Shown here piece by piece: positions 1 through 6,669 of a stretch of 7,312 nt of DNA (its first letter is position 1; every line of letters begins with the position of its first letter). A model generated the notes under the pieces. That model was not told where the DNA came from. It made no database searches and saw only the letters and a list, made by a program, of their open reading frames with translations. The translations under genes and the position numbers were made by a program. This stretch comes from a bacterium (GTDB taxonomy: Bacteria > Actinomycetota > Acidimicrobiia > Acidimicrobiales > Bin134). Location: positions 1 to 7,312 of the forward strand of contig JAPPKI010000333.1 in NCBI GenBank assembly GCA_028820035.1, given 5' to 3'.

Positions 1-1702
1 GCGTGTAGGCCTTGCTGCCGAGCTGCTGGGGAGCATCCACCTTCTTGCCAGCCCGCTCGCCGATCCACTGGGCCCAGTCTTCCCACCACGTGTGCTGGTG
101 TTGTTCGGCGCCTTCCAGCCACTGCTCGGGTGTCTCGGCGATCTGGCCGTTGGTCCAGTGGCGGGCCTTGGGGCTGGGCGGGTTGACGATGCCGGCGATG
201 TGGCCCGACGTGCTGAGCACGAAACGGTTCTGGCCGCCCAGCAGGTTGGCGGTGCGATAGGCCGCGGTCCACGGCACGATATGGTCGTCAATGGCCGACA
301 GCACGTAGCTGTCCTGCTTCACATCAGCGGGGTACAGCTCGGTGCCGTCCACCTCGAAGGCGTCGTTGGCGAACTGGTTCTCCAGATAACACCGGCGCAG
401 GTAGCTGCTGTGCATACGAGCCGGCATCCGGGTGCTGTCGTTGTTCCAGGCCAGCAGGTCGAAAGCCGGGGGATCCTCGCCCAGCAGCCAGTTGTTCACC
501 ACGTACTGGAAGATCAGGTCGTTGGCCCGGATGGCGTCGAAGGTGCGGGCCATCTCGCTCGCCTCGAGGTAGCCCTGATCGGCCATCTTGCGCTCGAGCC
601 CGGCCACGGTGGGCTCGTCGGTAAACGCGCCCAGCACGCCGGGGTCGGAGAAGTCGGTGAGGGTGTTCAGGAATGTTGCGGTATGGATCGGCTGGTCGCC
701 GGTGGCCGCTCCGTGGGCCATGGCGATGGCGCTGAGCGTGCCCCCCAGGCACACGTTGACGGTGTTCACCTTCTCCTGGCCGGTGATCTCGCGTACCACC
801 CGCAGGGCGTCGAGGGGTCCTTGGCGGAGGTAGTCCTCAAAGCTGATGTCGCGCATCGACCCGTCGGGGTTGCGATAGCTGATGGTGAAGCAGGTGTGGC
901 CCTGCTGAACCGCCCACTCGATCAAGCTCTTCTGCGGGGCTAAGTCCATGATGTAGTACTTGTTGATCCACGGCGGGCAGAACAGCATCGGGAGCTCGTA
1001 GGTCTTCTCGGTCTGAGGCTCGTACTGCATCACTTCGATCAGGTCGCTGCGGTACACCACCTTGCCGGGGGTCAAGGCCATGTTCAGCCCCGGCTCGAAT
1101 CCCGAGTCGTCCACCTTGGAGGGCCACCCGTCGTTGTGGCGAAGGTCGTGGAGTATGTTGGCCGCTCCTTTCACCACGCTGGCCCCGCCGGTGGCGGCCG
1201 CTTTGGCCAAGGCGTCGGGGTTGGTGAGCAGCATGTTGGTGGGAGCGAGGGTGTCGAAGGCGAAGGAGGCGGCGAACTTGGCCTTGCGGTGCTCGGCCTC
1301 GTCGAGGTTGGCGGCGTCGATGAGGTCATCGGCCAGGTTCCTGGTCAGCAGATACGTCTGCTGGAGGCCGAAGAAATAGGGGTTGTCCTGCCAAGCCTTG
1401 GAGGTCCAGCGATGGTCCTTGGGCTGGGGCTGGATGGGTGAGGGGGCCTCGGGGTCGGCGGTCTTGGCCGCTTTGGCCATCGTGGCCGCTCCCACCTTCA
1501 TGGCTCCGGCGGCCGCCTTCAGCAGCGCCGTGCCCACTCCCACCGGATTGGATGCCGCCTTCATGCCCGCATTGACCAGGGTTCGGGCGAAGTAGACCGG
1601 GTCGAGCGTGTCGAGAATCTGGTCCCCCACCCAGCTGGGGTCCAAAACGTCGGATTCGCCCGCGGTGGCTCCGATAGGCCCTGCTTCGACGTCTTCGCTC
1701 AC
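1..1702 (-). CDS. phaC: Class I poly(3-hydroxyalkanoate) synthase PhaC (C-terminus cut by window edge)
   Basis: This enzyme polymerises (R)-3-hydroxyacyl-CoA into polyhydroxyalkanoate storage granules in the cytoplasm. The visible 567 residues form one open frame from a GTG at 1702. An in-frame TAG at 1714-1712 leaves no earlier start. The N-terminal PhaC domain is recognisable around residues 95-122 (KDHRW, then AWQDNPYF and TYLLTRNL). The alpha/beta-hydrolase domain carries the whole catalytic triad: Cys318 in VNVCLGGTL, Asp473 in DDHIVPW and His501 in SGHIAGIVNPP. These lie close to the positions known for the Ralstonia enzyme (319, 480, 508), which supports class I. The sequence stops at GSKAYT, where class I enzymes usually have about 15-25 residues left, so only the extreme C-terminus is missing. 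One oddity is Asn316, where the box usually has Gly or Ser. No PhaE, PhaR or phasin gene is visible. There is no Shine-Dalgarno sequence before the GTG, so the start may be leaderless. Confidence 0.95.
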   Translation of the reverse strand, partial: MSEDVEAGPIGATAGESDVLDPSWVGDQILDTLDPVYFARTLVNAGMKAASNPVGVGTALLKAAAGAMKVGAATMAKAAKTADPEAPSPIQPQPKDHRWTSKAWQDNPYFFGLQQTYLLTRNLADDLIDAANLDEAEHRKAKFAASFAFDTLAPTNMLLTNPDALAKAAATGGASVVKGAANILHDLRHNDGWPSKVDDSGFEPGLNMALTPGKVVYRSDLIEVMQYEPQTEKTYELPMLFCPPWINKYYIMDLAPQKSLIEWAVQQGHTCFTISYRNPDGSMRDISFEDYLRQGPLDALRVVREITGQEKVNTVNVCLGGTLSAIAMAHGAATGDQPIHTATFLNTLTDFSDPGVLGAFTDEPTVAGLERKMADQGYLEASEMARTFDAIRANDLIFQYVVNNWLLGEDPPAFDLLAWNNDSTRMPARMHSSYLRRCYLENQFANDAFEVDGTELYPADVKQDSYVLSAIDDHIVPWTAAYRTANLLGGQNRFVLSTSGHIAGIVNPPSPKARHWTNGQIAETPEQWLEGAEQHQHTWWEDWAQWIGERAGKKVDAPQQLGSKAYT

Positions 1703-1764
1703 GGCTGGGAACTATATCAAGCAAGCTTGGCGGAGCCCTTACCCTGGAGCAATAGAGTTGCGGC
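1703..1764. promoter_or_regulatory. Divergent promoter region between phaC and the F420-type oxidoreductase gene
   Basis: This 62-base gap separates two divergently transcribed genes, so it must hold both promoters unless they lie inside the genes. On the minus strand an extended -10 element (TGA followed by TATAGT, 1719-1711) ends 8 bases before the phaC GTG, which would put the transcription start at or next to the start codon. On the plus strand a weaker -10-like TAGAGT (1753-1758) ends 6 bases before the ATG at 1765. Neither gene has a well-placed Shine-Dalgarno sequence: the plus-strand GGAG at 1746-1749 is 15 bases away. Leaderless transcripts on both sides are therefore plausible, and they are common in actinobacteria. 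No convincing -35 box or operator palindrome was seen. The -10 calls were made by eye. Confidence 0.35.
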
Positions 1765-2745
1765 ATGGCTTCACGACGTGACGGGATGACGGTTCCGCTT
1801 TTCGGCCCCCTCGACCAGCAGGCGGCGCAGATGGCGGAGCTGGTCGAGCTGGGCTACACCGATGTCTGGTCGTCGGAGTCCAACTCCCACGATGCCTTCA
1901 CTCCGCTGGTGCTGGCCTCCCAATGGGCACCGAGCCTGCGGCTGGGCACCGCCATCGTCCCGGCCTACACCCGGGGACCGGCACTGGTGGCTCAGTCGGC
2001 GGCCACGCTGGCCACGCTGGCCCCGGGGCGATTCCTCCTCGGGCTGGGCAGCTCCTCGGATGTGATCGTGGAGCGGTGGAACTCCATCCCCTTCGAGGCC
2101 CCCTACCAGAGAGTGCGGGATCTGGTGCGGTTCCTCAAGCCCGCTCTGGCCGGTGAAAAGGTGAGCGGCGACTATGAGACCTTCTCGGTGCAGGGGTTTC
2201 GGCTGGGATTGGTTCCTCCTGAGCCGCCTCCCATCTTGGTGGCGGCGCTGCGATCCCAGATGCTGACACTGGCCGGCAAAGAGGCCGACGGGACCATCAT
2301 CAACTGGCTGTCGGCCGATGACACCGCTCGGGTGAGCGAGATCGTCAACGCCCAGGGGCCCGACAAGGAGATCGTGGCCCGCATCTTCGTGTGTCCCAAC
2401 CCCGACCGCGAAACAGTGATCGCCCAGGGGCGGCGGGCGGTGGCCGGCTATCTCAATGTGCCGGTCTATCGGGCTTTCCACCAGTGGCTGGGCCGGGGCG
2501 ACCTGTTGGCCGAGCACTGGGAGCGGTGGGCGGCCGGCGACCGGGCCGGATCGCTGGAGGCCATCCCCGAGCAGGTGGTGGACGACCTCATCGTCAACGG
2601 CACCCCCGAGGAGTGCCGCAAGCACATCGACCGCTATTTCGACAATGGCGCCACTACCTCGTCGCTCATGGTGATGCCCCTAGGCGGGATCGACCCCTGG
2701 GAGGCGGTCAAGTCGCTAGCGCCGCAGCCTGCTGGAGGTGGGTGA
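1765..2745 (+). CDS. LLM-class (luciferase-like) F420-dependent oxidoreductase
   Basis: This 326-residue protein has the luciferase-like monooxygenase fold (a TIM barrel), probably binding the deazaflavin F420 and acting in the cytoplasm on an unknown substrate. Family signatures in order are PLFGPL (residues 11-16), an early helix and strand ending GYTDVWSSE (30-38), LGTAIVPAYTRGP (60-72), the conserved AQSAATLATLAPGRFLLGLG (76-95), and VERWNSIPF just after it. The C-terminal part has EADGTIINWL and the usual NGTPEECRKHIDRY segment near the end. This pattern resembles the actinobacterial Rv3093c-type F420 subfamily; that placement is from memory, not a search. FMN use cannot be excluded from sequence alone. 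An alternative start is Met8 at 1786, but neither start has a good ribosome-binding site. It is the only plus-strand gene, and its last 38 bases overlap the convergent methyltransferase-glycosylase gene. Confidence 0.9.
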   Translation: MASRRDGMTVPLFGPLDQQAAQMAELVELGYTDVWSSESNSHDAFTPLVLASQWAPSLRLGTAIVPAYTRGPALVAQSAATLATLAPGRFLLGLGSSSDVIVERWNSIPFEAPYQRVRDLVRFLKPALAGEKVSGDYETFSVQGFRLGLVPPEPPPILVAALRSQMLTLAGKEADGTIINWLSADDTARVSEIVNAQGPDKEIVARIFVCPNPDRETVIAQGRRAVAGYLNVPVYRAFHQWLGRGDLLAEHWERWAAGDRAGSLEAIPEQVVDDLIVNGTPEECRKHIDRYFDNGATTSSLMVMPLGGIDPWEAVKSLAPQPAGGG

Positions 2746-3787
2746 CATAGTCGGGCAGTTGATACCCAGCGGCTGCCCCGCTGGTTGAGGGCATCACGTA
2801 AACTGGCACACCGGCCAACTCTTGGGTTTGCCTTCCGGCCTTTGCCTTCCGGTCCACCGCGGCCCGCCAGCCGGCGAGGCCCACAAAGCACACCGCAGCG
2901 GGCTTGAGCCAGCCCACCAGCCACTCCAGCCTGTCGAGACCCCGGCGGTACTCATAGGCGGTGAGCGCGTCGGCCCGGGGCGTGGCCCGCTTCACCAGAT
3001 CGGTCATGCCCACTCCGTGGTCGGTGAGCGCCCGTCGGGGATCCCGGTCGGCGCTCACCAGCCCGGCGGCCAGCGCCGCAGGCCAGAACCGGTTGCCGGG
3101 CCGGGCAAACCCCGCGCCGGCATCGGCGGCGTACACGCTGGGGTTCAGGCCGCAGATCAGCAGCCGCATCTCCGGCCCCACGGTGTCGGGCAGCGTGCGG
3201 GCTCTGCGGCCCTTGACGATCAGGGTCGCCACCTTGGGGGGCCGGTCCAATCGCTCCATGGCATCGAGGGTGAATCCGGCCCCATCCATCAGGGGTGCAA
3301 TCCAGTCTTGGGGCCACCGGGAGAAGCGTCGGCCCGGGAAGTCGTCGTCGCTGAACGGTTCGAAATCGGCATCCCCCTCGAAGATGTGAAGCTCCACTGG
3401 AGCCCCTGGGGCCAGCGCCCGGTGCAGGTCGGCCAGGGCCAACGGCACATGGCGCCGGTCGAGGTGTACATAGCTGCGAGACGCCCACGCCCCGGCCAGC
3501 GATCCAGGGGCCAGAGGCAGCGCGGCCAGGTCGGCTCGGCAGCGCAGGGCATCGGGGGCGTGGTCGGGAACCATCTCCAGCATCGACCGGGCCGCATCGA
3601 CGGCCAGTGCGGGACCGGGCAGTGCGGAGGTATGCCAGCCGGGGCCACAGCCCAAATCGGCGGTAACTCCCTCGGGCCGGTCGAGAGCGGCGAACGCCTC
3701 GACACCGGCGGTGGATTTGGGCTGGCGCTGGGCCAGCCATTCGCCAGCCCGGTTCTCGTAGACGCCGACGGTGGCTCGATCGGCCAT
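2708..3787 (-). CDS. Fusion of class I SAM methyltransferase with MUG/TDG-type mismatch uracil-DNA glycosylase
   Basis: One uninterrupted 359-residue frame contains two domains. Residues 1 to about 195 look like a class I SAM-dependent methyltransferase of the Methyltransf_11/25 type: motif I is DLGCGPG (44-50), the post-I strand ends in Asp64, and a motif IV/V region spans about 96-137. No DNA-methyltransferase NPPY or Pro-Cys motif is seen, so its substrate is unknown. Residues from about 198 to 355 match the mismatch-specific uracil/thymine-DNA glycosylase family (UDG family 2): LPDTVGP, then CGLNPS with the probable catalytic Asn215, FARPGNRFWP (227-236), GMTDLVKRATPRAD (260-273) and the third motif MPSTSG (332-337). 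The glycosylase excises U or T from mismatches with G to start base-excision repair. It sits last in the minus-strand operon, 14 bases after the PAP2 gene. AGAGG lies just before the ATG as a fair, slightly close ribosome-binding site. The glycosylase assignment is strong; the methyltransferase's role is inferred from fold motifs only. Confidence 0.9.
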   Translation of the reverse strand: MADRATVGVYENRAGEWLAQRQPKSTAGVEAFAALDRPEGVTADLGCGPGWHTSALPGPALAVDAARSMLEMVPDHAPDALRCRADLAALPLAPGSLAGAWASRSYVHLDRRHVPLALADLHRALAPGAPVELHIFEGDADFEPFSDDDFPGRRFSRWPQDWIAPLMDGAGFTLDAMERLDRPPKVATLIVKGRRARTLPDTVGPEMRLLICGLNPSVYAADAGAGFARPGNRFWPAALAAGLVSADRDPRRALTDHGVGMTDLVKRATPRADALTAYEYRRGLDRLEWLVGWLKPAAVCFVGLAGWRAAVDRKAKAGRQTQELAGVPVYVMPSTSGAAAGYQLPDYVTHLQQAAALAT

Positions 3788-3801
3788 GTTCCTCTTGCCC
3801 T

Positions 3802-4482
3802 CTAGCGGAGGGGCCAGATCTTCTTGAACAGCCGGGCGATCAGTGCCCCAACGAGAGCGCCCACCACCACATCAGAGGCGTGATGGATGCGCACATGGAC
3901 TCTGCTGGCCGCCACCATAGAGGCAACTGCCCAAATGGGCCAGCGGCGGCGACGGGACTCAGACAACAGGGCGGCGGCCACCACCGCGGCACTGGCGTGG
4001 CCGCTGGGGAAACTGCTGGTGAGCGGCTGGCGCAACCGGTGGGGATGGTCGTGCTCAGCCAATGGGCGAGAGCGGTTGAATGCCGATTTGATCGGCCCGT
4101 TGACCAGCGCCGACTCCACCGCCAGGGCCACCGACACCCGCATGGCCCGGCGACGGCCCCGCTGAGAAGTCGCGCCCGCCCAGGCCAGGGCGTGCCACAG
4201 GATGCTGAAGTTGCCCAGTTCCGAGGCGGTGTAGAACATCCGGTCGGCCACCGAGTTGCCCCGCAAGCGGGCGAAGATCTGCTCGACGGCCTCGTCAAAG
4301 GCCTCGACGGCCGCCGAGGTGCCTATAGGGACCTCCTCCTCGAACGCCCCGTCGTCGAGCGCCTCGTGGTCAAGCGCTTCGCCGAAGAACGCCACATCGT
4401 CGAGGTCCTCGTCTTCGAGGTCCTCCAGCGAGTCGACCGCTTCGGGAGCTTCCTCGGGGCGCTCGGCCTCGTCAGCGGTCAT
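3802..4482 (-). CDS. PAP2-family membrane phosphatase with acidic N-terminal extension
   Basis: This 226-residue protein belongs to the type 2 phosphatidic acid phosphatase superfamily, which hydrolyses lipid phosphates or pyrophosphates such as phosphatidate or undecaprenyl diphosphate at the membrane. All three signature motifs are present: KSAFNRSRP (132-140), FPSGH (158-162) and SRVHVRIHHASD (193-204). The catalytic residues are His162, His200 and Asp204. Hydrophobic stretches at about 89-104, 116-130, 163-173, 183-193 and 205-219 fit a multi-pass protein, although some are weak. Residues 1-50 are strikingly acidic, with runs such as LEDLEDEDLDD, and are not part of the PAP2 fold. The start ATG overlaps the stop of the upstream dehydrogenase in an ATGA arrangement with no Shine-Dalgarno sequence, which suggests translational coupling. 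The true lipid substrate cannot be told from sequence. Confidence 0.92.
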   Translation of the reverse strand: MTADEAERPEEAPEAVDSLEDLEDEDLDDVAFFGEALDHEALDDGAFEEEVPIGTSAAVEAFDEAVEQIFARLRGNSVADRMFYTASELGNFSILWHALAWAGATSQRGRRRAMRVSVALAVESALVNGPIKSAFNRSRPLAEHDHPHRLRQPLTSSFPSGHASAAVVAAALLSESRRRRWPIWAVASMVAASRVHVRIHHASDVVVGALVGALIARLFKKIWPLR

Positions 4483-5384
4483 TCGCGTGCTGCCCGTATC
4501 GTCTTGTAGGCCACGCCCACCTCGTGGTTGGCGTCGTTCAGAACTTTGTAGCCGGTTTCATCGCGGATCTGTTCGAAGTTCTCGGCCACGTCTTCCACGG
4601 TGAGGTCGGGGTTGTAATAGCCGGGGGTCCGGCCAATGAAGAATCGGGCCACGGTGCCGCCCGCCGCGGAGTACACCTCGCCCGATACCGGGCAGTCCTC
4701 GTGGGCCAGAAAGCACACCACCGGGGTGACGTGCTCCGGGCTCATAGCCTCCTTGATCTCCTCGCCGAAGATGGCCTCGGTCATGCGGGTGGTGGCCACC
4801 GGGGCGACGCAGTTGGCCTTGATGTTGTACTTGGCCCCCTCCAGAGCCAGCGTGTTGGTGAGCCCCACCAATCCCATCTTGGCCGCGCTGTAGTTGGACT
4901 GGCCGAAGTTGCCCAGCACGCCGGCGTTGGAGGTGGCGCACACGATGCGGCCATAGCCCTGCTCGCGCATCTGGACAAAGGCCGGCCGGGTCACGTTGAA
5001 CGCCCCCCGGAGGTGGACGGCGAGCACCGGGTGGAGCTGATCGTCCTCCAGCTTGTGGAAGGTCTTGTCCCGCAGAATTCCGGCGTTGTTGACAACCACG
5101 TCCACCCGCCCGAATGCCTCCACCGCAGTGGCGGTGATGGCCGCCCCGCCCTCGGTGGTGGCCACCGAGTTGGTGTCGGCTACCGCCTCGCCGCCGCCAT
5201 CGTTGATCTCATTGGCCACCAACTGGGCCGGTCCTTCGCTGGCCCCGGTGCCGTCGGCCGCCCCGCCCAAGTCGTTCACCACCAGCCGGGCCCCTCGCCG
5301 GGCCAATTCCAGGGCATACAGGCGCCCCAGGCCACCTCCCGCCCCGGTGACGATCGCCACCCGGTTGTCAAAACTCAATGCCAT
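4479..5384 (-). CDS. MFE-2-type short-chain dehydrogenase ((3R)-hydroxyacyl-CoA dehydrogenase-like)
   Basis: This 301-residue classical SDR resembles the N-terminal dehydrogenase of peroxisomal multifunctional enzyme type 2 (HSD17B4), which interconverts (3R)-hydroxyacyl-CoA and 3-ketoacyl-CoA. The cofactor motif is TGAGGGLG (13-20). Asp38 in VVNDLGG at the end of the second strand suggests NAD over NADP. NNAGILRD (99-106) is typical of this subgroup. The catalytic residues are Ser152, Tyr165 and Lys169 (YSAAK). After the core, a tail of about 50 residues (GYYNPDLTVEDV and RDETGYKV) matches bacterial members of this group. The ATG at 5384 is chosen because it starts MALSFDNRVAIVTG, the normal N-terminus. 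The frame stays open further upstream, but that stretch is a Pro-rich shadow of the neighbouring flavoenzyme gene. It begins 28 bases after that gene and overlaps the PAP2 gene by 4 bases. Steroid or other alcohol substrates remain possible. Confidence 0.92.
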   Translation of the reverse strand: MALSFDNRVAIVTGAGGGLGRLYALELARRGARLVVNDLGGAADGTGASEGPAQLVANEINDGGGEAVADTNSVATTEGGAAITATAVEAFGRVDVVVNNAGILRDKTFHKLEDDQLHPVLAVHLRGAFNVTRPAFVQMREQGYGRIVCATSNAGVLGNFGQSNYSAAKMGLVGLTNTLALEGAKYNIKANCVAPVATTRMTEAIFGEEIKEAMSPEHVTPVVCFLAHEDCPVSGEVYSAAGGTVARFFIGRTPGYYNPDLTVEDVAENFEQIRDETGYKVLNDANHEVGVAYKTIRAARE

Positions 5385-5412
5385 GGTTGGAAGGTTACGG
5401 CGGTTGACGCCT

Positions 5413-6621
5413 TCAGCGGTAAGCGCCGGGGGTGGTGAGGGGTTTGCGGAACCAGCGGCGGGGGGTGGTGATGATGGACCGGGGGTAGTCCTCGAAGAGC
5501 CAGCGGGCGAAGTTTCGCCGGGTCCAGGGGGTGAGCCCGGCAATGCGCACGGCTCCGCGGGCACCGGGCCGGGTGGCCAAAACCCGGCCGAGGCGGCGGG
5601 CCATGCGGTGGTCGGCGAACAGCTCTCGGCGAACGAATCGGCGGTAGGTGGCCATAACCTGGGCGGCTTCACCGCCGCCCGCTAGCACGGAGTTGGCCGC
5701 GCCGATGCCGGTGAGCAAGGCCTGGGCGATGCCCTCACCGCTCATCGGGTCGGTTGCCGCCGCAGCGTCGCCGGTGAACATGGTTCGCCGGGCGGTAAGC
5801 GGGATCTTGTCGATGCGGGCGGGAATGGGCCAGGCCCGGTGGGAAGTCTCCGGCTGAGCGCTATGGCCCAGAACGGCTCGGATGTGGTCCCGTTCCAGCA
5901 GATCCCGCCACAGCTTGCCCATGTCGCCCACTGCCACTGGCCCGCCGCGGCGCACGCCGAATCCCACGTTGGCCCGGCCGTCGGGCAGGGGAAAAGACCA
6001 GACATAACCGGGCAGAATCTCCTCCTCGAACCACACCCACAAGGCCCGGCTGGCCGGAGGGGCCACTCCCGACCAGTACTGGCGGAACGCGTGCCAATCT
6101 CCTCGGTAGCCGTCGGCGGCCAAGTCCAGGTACTTGCGGGTGGGCGACCACATCCCGTCGGCAGCGATGGCGAATCGGGCCGTCACTGTTCCGTGGTCCT
6201 CAACCGCCAGCGCCACTTGGCCGTCATACTCGGAAACCCCCTGGCAGGCGGCTCCCTCCATCAGCACGGCGCCCTCGCCCTTGGCTTGCTCCACCAGCGC
6301 GTTGTCCAATTCCGCCCGGGGGACGACTGCTGCGAATTGGCCGCCCTTGCGCGGCAACGGGAACTCGACGGTGCGGCCTGAGGGCGATCGGATGCAGACG
6401 TCTTCCACCGGCATCCACGACGAGATCGGGGTTGGGTCCAGTCCCAAGCCCTCCAAGAGCCGCAATGCCCCGGCGGTGAGGCCGTCGCCACAGGCCTTAG
6501 GGCGGGGGAAGCGGGCCCGGTCCACCATCACCACCCGCTGGCCGGCCCGGGCCAGGGTGATGGCCGCGGCGCAGCCCGACGGTCCGGCCCCGATGATCGC
6601 CGCGTCCCAGACGTCGTTCAT
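5413..6621 (-). CDS. Geranylgeranyl-reductase-family FAD-dependent oxidoreductase
   Basis: This 402-residue flavoprotein belongs to the geranylgeranyl reductase family, related to the p-hydroxybenzoate hydroxylase fold. Members saturate isoprenoid chains; in actinobacteria MenJ reduces one double bond of the menaquinone tail. FAD motifs are the N-terminal Rossmann GAGPSG (11-16), the Asp34-Arg35 pair ending strand 2, the family motif ACGDGL (43-48), and GDAAAATDPMSGEGIAQAL (284-302), which binds the FAD ribityl and phosphates. The C-terminal 80 residues are Arg-rich and may sit at the membrane surface. The ATG at 6621 puts the Rossmann motif at the usual distance from the N-terminus. A GTG at 6666, three bases after the upstream VanW-type stop, would add 15 hydrophilic residues and cannot be excluded. 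Neither start has a clear Shine-Dalgarno sequence. No menaquinone or carotenoid gene is in view, so the substrate (menaquinone, polyprenol or ether lipid) is open; halogenase-like activity is less likely. Confidence 0.9.
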   Translation of the reverse strand: MNDVWDAAIIGAGPSGCAAAITLARAGQRVVMVDRARFPRPKACGDGLTAGALRLLEGLGLDPTPISSWMPVEDVCIRSPSGRTVEFPLPRKGGQFAAVVPRAELDNALVEQAKGEGAVLMEGAACQGVSEYDGQVALAVEDHGTVTARFAIAADGMWSPTRKYLDLAADGYRGDWHAFRQYWSGVAPPASRALWVWFEEEILPGYVWSFPLPDGRANVGFGVRRGGPVAVGDMGKLWRDLLERDHIRAVLGHSAQPETSHRAWPIPARIDKIPLTARRTMFTGDAAAATDPMSGEGIAQALLTGIGAANSVLAGGGEAAQVMATYRRFVRRELFADHRMARRLGRVLATRPGARGAVRIAGLTPWTRRNFARWLFEDYPRSIITTPRRWFRKPLTTPGAYR

Positions 6622-6669
6622 CGGCTCAAACGGATCATGCGCTCTGATCCTGTCCTGAGTCACCACCGG

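Noticed and set aside
92..943. Long plus-strand open frame opposite phaC (283 residues)
   Set aside because: It lies entirely antisense to a clearly recognised PHA synthase with an intact triad. Its Gly/Val/His-rich translation is typical of a high-GC shadow frame.
1771..2625. Minus-strand open frame of 284 residues opposite the F420-type oxidoreductase
   Set aside because: The plus-strand reading has family motifs throughout; this one is a His/Gln/Gly-rich shadow.
2766..2784. Inverted repeat CCAGCGG-CTGCC-CCGCTGG, a possible terminator for the plus-strand gene
   Set aside because: The 7-base stem is GC-rich but has no T-run after it. It lies in the coding sequence for the conserved third glycosylase motif (STSGAAAG), so codon content explains it well enough.
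2822..3805. Plus-strand open frame of 327 residues opposite the methyltransferase-glycosylase gene
   Set aside because: No family motif is seen, the composition is Gly/Pro/His-rich, and it is fully antisense to a gene with clear motifs in two domains.
4524..5438. Plus-strand open frame of 304 residues opposite the SDR gene
   Set aside because: It is antisense to an SDR with all catalytic residues, and its His/Gly/Val-rich translation has no recognisable domain.
5385..5672. Upstream 96-residue extension of the SDR frame
   Set aside because: It overlaps the flavoenzyme's coding region, is Pro/Ser-rich without domain features, and precedes a Met that gives the normal SDR N-terminus.
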